Shown here in pieces: positions 21,478-32,633 of a stretch of 64,000 nt of DNA. The notes under the pieces were generated by a model, which was not told the DNA's origin, did no database searches, and saw only the letters and a program-made list of their open reading frames with translations. This DNA comes from Lactarius indigo. Lineage: Eukaryota; Basidiomycota; Agaricomycetes; Russulales; Russulaceae. The stretch lies in NCBI GenBank assembly GCA_025766275.1, contig JAFKAC010000010.1:248001-312000 (forward strand). Direction: 5' to 3'. How positions within the stretch are numbered: the stretch's first letter is position 1; every line of letters begins with the position of its first letter. A program made the translations under genes and the position numbers.

Positions 21478-21885
21478 TCATTGAAAGATGGAGCAGATTA
21501 TTTCACTGCCGAGATAGAAGGTGGCGGAATAAAGTCTGAGACAGAGGAAAGCGGGAATGTGTTGATGGGTGGAGGGATTGGCCGTGTCGGCGTCGACGAC
21601 ATCCGACCGCAGGAAGAGGGCATAACGTGCTGAAGAATTTCTCATAGTCGAGCCGTTATTATCCAGTGCAGACAATGTAGGAGGTGGCGAGCTAAATGGG
21701 CCGGGTATCCGGGAGGGAAAGGTGGCGCGTCGAGGTTGAGAGTACTCGTAGGGGGCTGACCGTGCTTCTCTGTTCCGAGGCTCTCTGCAAAGGCCGAAGC
21801 GATGACAGTTGGAGGTATTGTACTAGCTCCGAAGCCGTATGACCCACTGCCGGACACATGAGATGGAAATAGAAATAGGAATAAC
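21478..21885 (-). pseudogene. Decayed fragment of the SAC3 FG/linker region
   Basis: On the minus strand, the peptide TEKHGQPPTSTLNLDAPPF followed by PGYP matches TEKHDQPPASTLNPNVAAF followed by PGHP of the SAC3 gene (around 35,500-35,570). Plus-strand nucleotides are also collinear: CATTGAAAGATGGAGCAGATT, GAGGAAAGCGGG and GGCCGTGTCGGCGTCGAC each have close counterparts between 35,310 and 35,570. Small indels and stops break the frame. This is a partial, diverged duplicate of about 400 bp lacking the SAC3 domain, probably not expressed. Confidence 0.75.
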
Positions 21886-22559
21886 CTACAACTCGAAGCG
21901 TGGTACAGTAACATGCCAGCGTCGGCCTCCGAGTCGCTATAATGTTGGACCCCCCTCAGTTGGACAGTCAAGCTAGTCAAGCTTAGTCACAGTCCCGTTT
22001 TGGGATGTGGGGTGTTTGGGACACGTTCGGTCGATAACTCGAATGCCCATTCCGTTTTTAGAAAGCAGTCAGCCACCCAAATCTGGCAAGCGAGACGGAT
22101 GGCCATTTTTCCAACTACCAGTGAAAGGGGTCCGAATGAGGGCCAAGGCATAGTAGGTCGACTTACTTGTCCTCGTGTGGGATACCAGTAAGTTGCTTCG
22201 GTTTCGATAGTCGAGCATTACATCACGGTCGGTCTCACTCATTCAATAGCTTCAGTCATTGTAGTATGGAAGCGGTGCAATAGTGGAGAGGGAGGGGAGG
22301 GGTGCCCGCAAGGCACTGTACAGCATTCGTAAAAGGCAGATCAGAAGTGGCACAGAAAGGCTATCAGAGGATGTCGGATTTCGTCCAAATACACTGCCTG
22401 TGTCATCTTCCCAAGGAAACCGTCCCACAGGAAGGCAGCTCCTGTATTTGCTTTTTCCTTTGTCGCTTCAAGCTTCAAGTTTCAACGGCTCTCCTGTATA
22501 TCTAGCTCTTCTGGCAGATCCCCGAGTACGATATACTCACTACTCAGGTATACAGTCCA

Positions 22560-23723
22560 ATGACTGATTGCACTACCCTTCCACTGGAAGCACACGGCAA
22601 CAATAGATCGGTGTTTCTCGAGCATGCCTGGAATTTTGGCAAGGCTTACCGAAATCAGGCTCTGGAATTGATCTCTATTTGCTGATTACACTTTCGATTT
22701 GCGCCTCCAAGGCTTGCGCACGAAGATGCCGAGTTGAAAAGGTAACCAAACACCCTAGGTTTCCTTCGCGCGTTTTGCCTTCCCTCATATGTCATTTTAT
22801 TGTAGAATCATTCGAGTGTGTGATACCGCATTGCGTTCTGCTGCCAATTCAGGCACGGAAGTGACTGATGAAGCGAACACACGGTTCAAAGAAGCGACTC
22901 AGATGTTGACTAAATTGAATAGCCACTCAAGGAGTGTGCATCACTTGTGAGTAATACCGTTGTGTTTAAGGCCATCTACTGACTCCTGTTCTGGAAGAGA
23001 CTCCCCGCTTACTAGCGTCTATTCGAGAATGAAAATAGCAAAACGGAAAGATAGCGTAGAGTATGCATGGCCGCAAGTGGTGAGATTTGCATGCGTGTCC
23101 TTCAACACCGCTCACCCAACTCTACTTCCCTCAGAAGTCCGGGGAACAGGGACCAACGATGACCATCAACTTCATGCTCCTTTGGTCTCCTCTACTGGCC
23201 ACTCGCGACCCGAACACCATCATCGTGAGCCGTGAGCACTGGTTTATGCGCTACTCGTCTTCGATATTAATAATATCATCCATCCATCAGAGGAGTTCAG
23301 TACCAGTCCATCCCTTCCGGAGATCCTTTGGAATTTTAGCCGTTACGAGGGCCGTGCGCGTATCACCCTCGAGCAGAACCCTCATTTCTATTTGCGTTGC
23401 CCTGCAGACGAGAGTGCATATACGCCTATGTTTCGGCGCCACCCACTCCAAGACCCAAGCGGAGCACTTGAACACAATGATACCGTCTATGTTCTCTTCG
23501 ATGGACCTGGCCGGGTGTTTTTTCATAACAAACGCAACCCCAGGATATTTGCCAATGTCTGGTCGCTGAATGGCTCCTTAATCTTCAGAGGTTCGTGCCA
23601 CGTATCCCCATCTCTGTCCTCTCCCCGACGTATTTTTAGACTGTTCTGGGGTACTTGAGGGGGAACAACTTGTCAGAGGTTCTAGTATCCGAGGCAATTT
23701 GTGGTACTACGAACAGCAAGTAG
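22560..23723 (+). pseudogene. Degraded multi-exon gene, family unknown
   Basis: The frame from ATG 22560 reads MTDCTTLPLEAHGNNRSVFL then EHAWNFGKAYRNQALELIS, meets TGA at 22683-22685, and continues in the same frame as RLAHEDAELKR. A 64-bp intron (22742-22805, GTAACC..TGTAG) joins in frame to a helical exon, VCDTALRSAANSGTEVTDEA, with a good donor (GTGAGT) at 22947. Further exon-like segments follow. One near 23149-23224 (GTNDDHQLHAPLVSSTGHS) splices in phase across 23225-23293 to EFSTSPSLPEILWNFSRYEG, then DTVYVLFDGPGRVFFHNKRN and IFANVWSLNGSLIFRG (to about 23600), and a possible last exon ends at TAG 23721. The middle exons do not join cleanly. It is either a pseudogene or a gene whose introns I have mis-set. 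Confidence 0.5.
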
Positions 23724-24012
23724 TCTCCTGCGATTCCAATACCCGCTCCCGATTGAATCATCACTGCTTGCGTCCCATGATGACAAGTTCGTCTACCGAT
23801 CATTCAGCAGGGGGGGATATTGGAAGACTGGACAATCCTGAATCGCATAGCATCGCGATCCATTAACATACACATTTACGATCCACGAGGATCCCCTGGA
23901 TCTAGAAACAGTCTGGTATGCTTTAATATACCCATTTACTCCCACGCCCGTACTCAAACTTCTGCGTAGGACTCACCTCCCTCCCCTCCAACATCCGAGC
24001 GACCAGGATACC

Positions 24013-25412
24013 ATGTGTCATACACGGCTATCAATACGCTTGACGACGATATACTCCTTGGCATATTCAGCTACTATCGACTGGACGAGGATAATGCCTG
24101 GAATGACCGACTTGGGTGGTGCAAGCTCTCTCATGTCTGTCGAAGATGGCGTCACATCGTGTACTCCTCTGCATCCCACTTGGGTATGCATATTCTATGC
24201 ACCAATGGCACCCCTATAGTAGACACGCTAGACCATTTGCCGACCCTACCGCTCTTCGTCGTTTACCGGGATCCAATAACCCAACAAGATAAGTTAGCAG
24301 GACTCCGCGCGCTCCTGATGTGGGATCGCGTACGCCATATTGATCTCCACCTCCCGCCCTCGAACCTGAACATGTTTCTTATGCTCATGGACGAACCTTT
24401 ATCAATGCTGGAGTACCTCTCTCTATCGTCCCCAACTGAAGGCACAAGTTTGGTCCTTCCGAAGTCATTTCTTGCCCCAAATCTACGCTACCTCACGCTG
24501 CTCGGCATCGATCTTCCAAAACGGTTACGGTTGCTTTCCTCCACCGTCTCCCTCGTCACACTCGTGCTCAGGAATATCCGAGCTTCTGGTTACTTTCTCC
24601 CGAAGCTATTAGTGGCGCGTCTTCGATCCCTTCCCCAACTCGAGGAGCTGTCCATCGGTTTTTCCATCCCCATACCCCGTCCCAGTGCAGAGAGGGAATT
24701 GTTCGGCAACCAAGGAACTCCCGTGACACTTCCCAATCTCAAATACCTCAAGTTCAAAGGTGTCAGCGTTTATCTTGAAAGCCTTGTCGCTCAAATTAGA
24801 ACCCCCCTTCTGGAGCGACTTGACATTACGTTATTCAATCAACTCGCCTTTGGTTTACCACACCTGTCTCACTTCACCAATATTACAGAAGGACTCAAGC
24901 TCCCCATTGCGAAGGTCAGTTTTGAGCGCGACGCAGTCACCATAATCACAAGACACCATGGTACGCGAGAGCACAACGGACGTTTCGCCCTTCGTGTGAT
25001 GTGCGGGCAATTGGACTGGCAAATCGACTGCGCAGCACAGATTTGCTGCGCGCTTTTGCCCGTGTCGTTCGGTGTGGAAAAGCTCAAGCTCAAATTTTAC
25101 GAACAGGTGATGCCGACCGAATGGCAGAATGGCGAGATCGATGACACAACGTGGCACGAACTCCTCAGGGCGTTCATCAGGGTGAAGGAGCTTCATCTTT
25201 GCCCAGCTCTCTCGCAAGAGCTTTCTCGTGCGCTGCAGGTGGACGTTGTAGGGTTTGACCTGGGGTTACTTCCTAGTCTGCGGAAAATCGTAAGCGAGTT
25301 CAAGGGGAGACATTCGCACAATCTGTTTAGTTCGTTCGCCCACGCTCGTCAAATCGCGACACATCGCCCCGATGAAATGCAGCGGGAGAAGATGATCTGG
25401 CACACCAGATAG
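24013..25412 (+). CDS. F-box protein gene 2 (paralogue)
   Basis: The paralogue of the interrupted F-box gene at 12035. It has one long frame of 465 codons with an N-terminal F-box (INTLDDDILLGIFSYYRL .. CKLSHVCRRWRHIVYSS) and leucine-rich strands through to the end. Its product would be a substrate adaptor for an SCF ubiquitin ligase. The start is odd. The ATG at 24013, homologous to that of gene 1, is in a different frame because two extra bases follow it; the F-box frame begins with GTG at 24015. Translation would have to use an internal in-frame ATG, which loses the F-box, or an unseen upstream exon. Upstream DNA back to about 23880 is shared with gene 1. Confidence 0.82.
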
Positions 25413-26570
25413 AATGTAGCTTCTGATGCGCCAGTGCGTATGACATAGATATATAACATAGATATATCGTAGGACTGTGATTACTCGTGAAACAATCGTA
25501 ACAGGAAACCGTCTTCTGCTGATACGAATACGAAGAATAAATAGCTCAACGTTGTGGAGGGGTTGCCGCTAATCACAAAGAGTACCCTATTCCTGATAAA
25601 CTGAGCCCGAACGAGAAACAGAGTATCCAAGTAAAATAACGATAGTGTTACGAGTCCCATCTCGTACCTCACCTCCACTCTCGATCTACATGTCCACAGG
25701 GTGTGAATATTCGAGTATCCACTCATCACTCATGAGGTCCGACTGCCCGATGCTGAAGCGCCGCTGAAGAGTTGCGCGCGTGGGGGCACCCCAGTTCAAC
25801 ATACCCGCCCCTGAAGTCTGCACTGGCCCCACATCTCGACGGGAAATTCACCGCCCGACCAATCATCAGTCAAGGACGTGATGATTCTATATGAAAGAGT
25901 GAAAGCACGACTGCCGCGGTATGAGCACACGGCGCATCCTCCAAGTCACGATGGCCTGCATCAGGGCCAAGCAGCGGGTTCCGGTACCACACTTGAGAAC
26001 CAGAGATCAGAAATTCTCATTCAAATTTCTAGTCAAGCGGACGCGTAGATTCAAGCGTTTATTTGTTGCTGTACCTTTCCCCTACCGTTGCTGTGCTGGC
26101 GCCAGGTTATCACAAGCCTGTCCGTTCTAGACCAACTCAAGGCCCCCGTAACTTGAAGTGCCGGAATAAGCAATCAGAACTGACGACCCAAAAAATCCAT
26201 TAAACCCCAAATTGAACAATGAGCGACCAGAAAACCATGGAAACTAAAAAAAAACCAATATTGTCCTGTGGGAAGTCCTAACTCGGTATGTATGGTCCAT
26301 CAGATGAACGAGTCCAAAAGAACGGGTCCAAAAGGGTAAGACTAGGTGAGCTGCTGAATGTAAATATAATTATGGCATAGTGAATGTACTTGTCAGGAAA
26401 GTATGTCTATGGGAAGGTGAGGGGAGAAAAAATGTCTAAGAGTCCTTTTCAAAGTACAGTCCGTGAGTTTGTAGTAGTGACAGACAGACATAACTAGGCG
26501 TGAGCACAAGTGGAAAAAGACAAGGTGAAACACGATGGGTAACAACAAGAGAGAATTGTCCGACAGAAGA
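25413..26570. other. Intergenic, no gene seen
   Basis: Contains a short direct repeat, ACATAGATATAT (25440-25470), and A-rich stretches near 26245. This is the presumed 3' flank of both F-box gene 2 and glycosyltransferase A, which are convergent. Confidence 0.5.
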
Positions 26571-29500
26571 TCAGTATGAGAAAATCATCAACCAGGGATT
26601 GAGCACGATGGGGAAGAGGATATGACTTCCGGCCACGAGTGCAAGCGGGAAGAGGACGGCCCATGCGTTTCCGGGAATGCGATATGCCAGAGGCATGAGG
26701 CTGCTGGAGAAGACGATCATCATCACAATGACGAGGAAACTGAGAACGAGCGACAGCCAGAACCGGCGCAGGATTCGCGGGACCTCAATGAAGAAGTTCG
26801 ACTTTTCGACTTCCTTCTTCGTCGCACCCCACTGGATGTTATACGAGAAGAGATGCGCGAGCAGGGCCTGGGAAAGATGGATTGACAGACCACCAAAGAA
26901 GAAGAAGCTGTGAAGGTCCTCATCAGAGACGCGAACCTCTAAGGATAAAACGACTATACTCACAAGAATGGGATCCAGGTCAGGTTCTCGGCCAACGCAG
27001 AGAAGAGACTTCGTAGTCCGAGGCGGTACTCGAGGAGGGTAAAGCCGACATTTCCAAGACCCGGGAAGACGAAGGTACACGCCAACCAAACCTCGAACGA
27101 GTGGAGGTAGTAATTGTCCACGCCCAATGCCAGGCCAAGGATGAAGTAGTTGACGACCGAGAGGATGAAGCCGCCGGCGATACCGTAGTAAGAGAACATG
27201 TCTGCGCGTTCCCAATAAGTGTCCATGTCTAATCGACGTATAGCTTCCACTCACAAGACATCATGCCGACTTTGTAGTGAACGGGAGCGTCCGACCAAAT
27301 GAAGGTCCGCAATTGCTTGTTGATCGGACCCGCATACCACCACTGGATAAGAGGATTGAAGATAAGCTCGTTGCAACCTAATAGCACATGTCAGCTAACA
27401 ATGAATACATGCAAGGCTTGATCTGGGAACTCACCATAAGCGTACTTCTGCCACCGGTTCAGCTCGTCGTCAACCGTCAGCGAGACACCTTCCTTGAAGC
27501 CACCCTCAGAGTATGTCGCCCATCGAATGGTGTATCCCCTAAGCTGTGCGCGACCGTCAGAATCCCGGGCTACCCTCATTCAGCGGAAAACACAAACCAT
27601 AAGACGCAGAGCCATATCGAAATCCTCTGACACGTTCGCCTCGGACCAAATCTTCTTCTTGTTATCGTCGCCAGGATCCTCAAATGCGGCGTCCTGGAGT
27701 GCAGACCAGCGAAGGAATGCGTTGTGTCCCACGAAAGGCGCGACTTCCCCATTTGCGCATGCCATAGAGATACACTTGTTGATACGACGGGTAAAGTGCG
27801 CGATGCCGTTCTCGAAGTAATGATGGGCGACCTGCATAACGTCTGCAGCCGGTGTGAGTACGGTTGTAGTCTGGGAAAAGAGGGCGAGGAGCTCACCTGA
27901 CTCATGTTGGATGATTGCAACCTCAGGACACTCGGTAAGTTCGCGTGCAGCGTCGCGGAAACAGTCCTGTGGCAAAACATCAACATCGGAACGAGGGGGT
28001 TCAGGGAGAAATGAGACTGCCTTACCTCGGGTACGATGGTATCAGCGTCGATGATGAGAATGATCTCGCCCATACGGATCGCCTTAGCGTTGTTTGCCCA
28101 AGGCTTCCAGCGACGGCCGCTTTCCTCGTAGATTTCCTCGATTGCCATGCGAAGTGCCTTTTCCTCGAGATCCTCGGCGTCATCATCGGAGATCGTAGAA
28201 TCCGTAACCGAGCCCTTCTCTCCGCGCTCAAGTTCTAGCTTTTGGATGTGCTCTTCCATCTTCAGAGTGAGTGCAAGACCGTAGTTCATGTTGCTCGCTT
28301 TCTTGAACCGACCGCGACGTTTGAAGCCACCCTCGCCATCCTCGTGCTTAGGACGCGCCACCCAGCCGATGCCGTTATCCGCGTAGAACCTGATGCGTTC
28401 CTGACGGTCAGCCTCGGAGATGAGTTGCAAGCCATCGTCGTGGACGAAGATAGATGAGGTGCCCCCTTGACGAGCATAGGTTTGCATGGCCTTCTTGAGA
28501 GACATCACGGATGGGGAACTGCGTTACGAAGACGGTCAACCATCGAGTGACAAAAGACCATAGGTAACTGAATTGAAACTTACATGGTATGTGAAAGACT
28601 CTCCTTGTACACAGGAAGTTCGACTGTGATGTGGGGCAAGTGAGCGTCAACTTCCTTGTTCGCCGCGGGCTTGATTGCCGAGTAGTATTTCGAGTTCTCA
28701 TGGTATTGTGCGACGGGACCGAGGCTGTCGCACGCTGTAAGCCGTCTGCCAAATGTCCGTAAATATTGGAACTTACACATAAGAGATATTTCCGATTAGT
28801 TGGAGTGAGAAAAACTATCACGTGCGGTCAGGTCGTGCACCAAAACGAGATAGAAAATAGACTCACGAGTGACACGGAAAAAAGGAAAGGGGAAGTGGTC
28901 AAGAGCGCGAATCGGGTAAAGGTGCCAGTCAAACGGTATTCTTGGAGCAAGACACTGATACCGCTGGCCATGAAGACTTAATGAAATTAATCAGCATCGA
29001 AAATTAATCCGCAGATGAAGAAAGCGCACAAGTTGACAGCGCTAAGCCGAGACCACTATAAACAGGGCCAAAGTACTTGGCTGGCCGGGCGCTAGCTCCT
29101 CCCTTTTCGAGGTCTTCCGGTGCAGGTGCCCGTTTGGCTCTGGAACCAATTCGCCATCCCCACAATGAGCCACCCGAGGCAGGTTTGGAATTCGGCTCCG
29201 GTGCAGCCTCCTCCTTGTCGTTGATCTGGACATCTGAGGCTGAGTCGGCTACAGACCCGACTGCAGATGTGACTGCGGTTGGAGGAATGCTTGGGCCTGG
29301 GGACATGCCGGTGACGGTGTGACGGTTCCAAACAAGCTTGATGAGGCTTTCCTCGAAGTCGCGGCAGAGTGGGATGATGGTATCCAAATTCTCAGACCAA
29401 ACGACCAATACCCGCTCGTCGCGCTGCATTGTGGGAGTACTCATGAGTAAACGAGTAGAGGCTGAGAACAAACACGAATATCAACATACGATGAAGGCAC

Positions 29501-29949
29501 CACACTGCTCCTTGTCAGCACGTGGTAGGTCGGCCATGGTATCGAGGATTTGAATCCGGGTATCATCGTCGACGTAAATGGCATTCACATCGTCGCTCCT
29601 GTAGAGGTGTTGTCAGTATGAATGCGGCACAAAGAATAAATAGGGACCTACATATTGCTAAGGGCAACATGAACCGCAGCGCTGCGTAATTTGACAGCGA
29701 CGACAGGGTTCAGGAGACGGACAGCTGTCTCAAATGGCTCTAAAAACCGGTTCTCATATGGAAACACGCGATATTGCCCCGCTTGGATACGAAGGCAAAC
29801 GCCAGCATGGATGTTCTCAGCAGACGGCTTAAACCAAGCGTCGCCTTGAGTCTACAAAAGGCATCAGAGAGGGACGACGGAGGTAGGGCAGTGGTAGTGA
29901 CCTGTTTGAAGATATGGTGCAGCAAAGCATCATGTGCGTCGTAATCCAT
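26571..29949 (-). CDS. Processive family-2 glycosyltransferase A (polysaccharide synthase-like)
   Basis: A multi-exon, multipass membrane enzyme expected to polymerise a sugar from a nucleotide-sugar donor. The start is MDYDAHDALLHHIFKQ (ATG 29949). Cytosolic catalytic motifs follow: DDG in SSIFVHDDGLQLI (~28,450), DxD in IIDADTIVPE (~28,040), the TED-like SED in NVSEDFDMALRL (~27,625), and the region where QxxRW is expected, reading DELNRWQKYAYG (~27,470). Several C-terminal membrane segments end in HILFPIVLNPWLMIFSY. This layout resembles cellulose/chitin synthase-like GT2 enzymes. It lacks the QRRRW and EDR signatures of classical chitin synthases, so I do not call it one. At least ten short introns are seen; intron 1 has the donor GTCACT. 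I see no disabling change. Paralogue: 38589-41984. Confidence 0.85.
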
Positions 29950-32633
29950 GGCTTAGTCCCGTAGAGAATGGATGAGGGAGTGGAGTGCGCGCCGTAAGGT
30001 CAACGGGGGCAAGCTGCGAGGGGACAGAAAAGAAAAGGGGGGGCATTATAAGGGCAGCCATGTCAGGGGAATTCCCAGAGTGAGTACCTTACTTTCTCCC
30101 AAAGGTAGCCTGTTTCCCGAAACCGGCGGTGGATCATTAACCAGTACTTGGCACAGGGCATACGGCTGCCGGGCCAGTCTCGAATGGGTACGTGATTTGC
30201 GGTTGCAGCACGGCGCCATTCAGCGCAGGAAGTGCGGGCCAAAGTATAACAGTACTGTATCGGGAACTATCTGCCGGGGGTGCATGGCCGGCGAGGGGAA
30301 CGTTTCTCTCAAGCGCAGACACCGTCATCGTCATCACGAAAAATAAACAGGGCGGAAACGTCACTACAAAACGCGATAAGGTGACGCGATTATCGAATTG
30401 AGTACCAAGAGTGTGTAAAATGCATCTTACCTTTTTCTTCCAATTTTTTAATCGGCACACCCTGCTGTATTGCGCCCTTGGCGCCCATCAAGTCCGTAGT
30501 TCCTTTGTACGGGAAACCAATTAGAAGCACAAAGCACGAGTTTTAGATTTGACATCTAACCTCAGCAGCGAGTGACACCTGGCTGATGCTTCCGATTTGT
30601 CAGATACCTGGCGGCCGCCGCCCTCGTTCTGATACCTCATGGGCCCACTGGGAACACAAGAACCTCATGTCGTGAGACTGAGGCGCATGCAGGGGGGGGT
30701 GCACGCGACATGCGGCGCTCAGTAACCTTCGTATTCTCAGGGGAAGACCTGCTCAGGGCACAAAGGTGACATCTTCCACTAGCTCGCTCTCTCTCCCCAG
30801 GAACGTTCAAGTCAGACTCGAAGGAGTTTGTCAGGGAAGAATAAGGATCGACAGATGGGATCGTTTGATTAAGCTGTGCGACGTCCTGGGAGCTGGAGGG
30901 CCGTGGACGGAGGAAAGGCGCTTCCGAAGGTGTTGTAATTCTCGCAGGGTTGTCGACATAGACATATAGCGTGTGGACTTGAATCGAAGCAGTGATATGA
31001 ATCAATTGTGCGTTACGAGAACGGCGGCGGAAGAGTGTAGTTACCATAAGGCACTCAAGCCAAGCGCGTGATAGTGTGTGAGAGTAATGATGCGACCAGG
31101 GTATACATATTGACCTTGCCTTGAATGAGGGTCGAATTGAAAAGTTTTCATATGCGTCAACCGCAAACGCCGCCGCCTTGAGCGAGATGAGTCGGTGGCG
31201 CTGCAATGCTGGTGGCTTTCACTTTCAGACCGTTCAGGTACAGCGAACGAGTTTTTGGCTCTCCGATCCAAAGCGCATAAGTTCCCACGCTTCAAAGCGG
31301 CAGTGGGCCTGGCCCCTCCTCGGCCCGGTCAGAAGGATCAGAAGAAATGGAATAAACAGTACTCCCACCCTTACTTACAGTGATCACAAGTTCACAGACA
31401 GGAAGTCGTTTTCTGATTCGTGTCGAGACCAAAGGGGGTCCGGTGATAAGACATGTCGACTTGCCCACTTGAAAGAGCTTGGCTTTCCATATCAGACTTA
31501 CCTCCCCGTGCACCATCACCCCGATCTCTGCACCCCTCCTCGTTTCCTCGATCGATCCCTTTGAAGTGTGTGTGACGTGTATTCCGCCAGGAGGAAGCAC
31601 GTTTTTATTTTGTTTTATTTTCTGGGGTGCAGAGGCACGGGGCACGTCGAGTGGTGAGTAGCCGACGCAAAAGGTCCCAGGACATACGGGACTCACGACC
31701 CAATGTGACTGACGAAGGACAGACGTGAGTCAACTGACGACATGAGGCCAATGACGTCTCACGGAATCAATTTCGGAATCAAATCGCGCTCGCGCGCTCA
31801 TCATGGTTTTGCGACCTCCTGCGCGTGACGGCGCCGCTCGCGTATTGCTGATACATTTGCGTCATCGTCAACTCGGCGTTTGTACAAGAGCCAATCTCGT
31901 CAATCAGGACGGGTCACTTGGCTGGAATACCTGCTCCGTGATTAGCAGTGGGTATTCACGAACCCCGGTTTTAGAGTCGCGTGATGGTCATTGCGGCGGT
32001 AAGTCTGCGTCCGAGGGCAGCCTGGGAGAGAAGGTTGTACAATAATGTGCCTGTGCGCGCTGCGGGCTCATTCCAGTTGACAGTCGTGGATTTGTGTCAG
32101 GTCGAGTGTGATAATGAGATATGATATGGAATAGAGGGTATTCATTACAGCCGCCTTACAGTACTGTGATCATGATGACGATGGAGGCCTTGGCAAAAGC
32201 GAACAAAAAAAAAAAAGACCGAGTCACCGGAGTGGGCGGAGATTGAAGATAACCGCTTATCTGAGATCTGGTCCTACTTATTTTGTTTTACTTTACATAA
32301 AAGGAATATTCTAAGTCAGCATTTCTCCCAATGGGGGTTCCCGAAATCCCGTCTGCCAAAAAAGGTTTCGACGAGGTGTCCATCGCTCTGAAGACGGCTG
32401 TAAATTTTTTCTATCAACATTCACACGAATTCACATGTCCATGTCGGTACCATGCTTGTTTATCTGGTCCGGTGGTATTGGGCCCCGGGTCGGGCGACAA
32501 TTTTTGAGAATAGGTGGGTAAAGTTCTGCAATTGAAGACGTCTTCCAACACTCGGTTTTTCTCTCCTCAAGAAACTGGTTGGTATTATATATAGATTTTT
32601 TACAATGAACCCAAAACATCTCTCGCACTGACT
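29950..32633. other. Upstream region of glycosyltransferase A and 3' flank of SAC3
   Basis: No supported gene in 2.7 kb. The part from about 30,000 to 31,190 has recognisable similarity to 42,000-43,120, upstream of the paralogue, listed separately as a repeat. The rest (31,200-32,633) holds T-rich tracts (31,600, 32,280) and an A-run at 32,206, with no domain or splice pattern. Short open frames on both strands look like chance. Confidence 0.5.
30000..31190. repeat. Duplicated upstream segment, copy A
   Basis: Similar to 42,000-43,120 in the same position relative to the paralogous glycosyltransferase. Matching pieces include GGCCGGCGAG .. GCAGA, CAGTCAGACTCGAAG / CAGTCACACTCGAAG, GTTGTAATTCTC / ATTGTAATTCTC, GAAGAGTGT and AAGGCAC. 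Coding potential is poor, so conserved regulatory DNA or simple incomplete divergence is more likely than a gene. Confidence 0.6.

Noticed and set aside
26571..29949. Calling the two GT2 genes chitin synthases
   Set aside because: The EDR and QRRRW signatures of classical chitin synthases are absent; only the general processive GT2 layout is supported.
30637..31206. 189-codon minus-strand open frame upstream of glycosyltransferase A
   Set aside because: It lies in the duplicated upstream segment, but the frame is not kept in the other copy near 42,700, so coding is unlikely.
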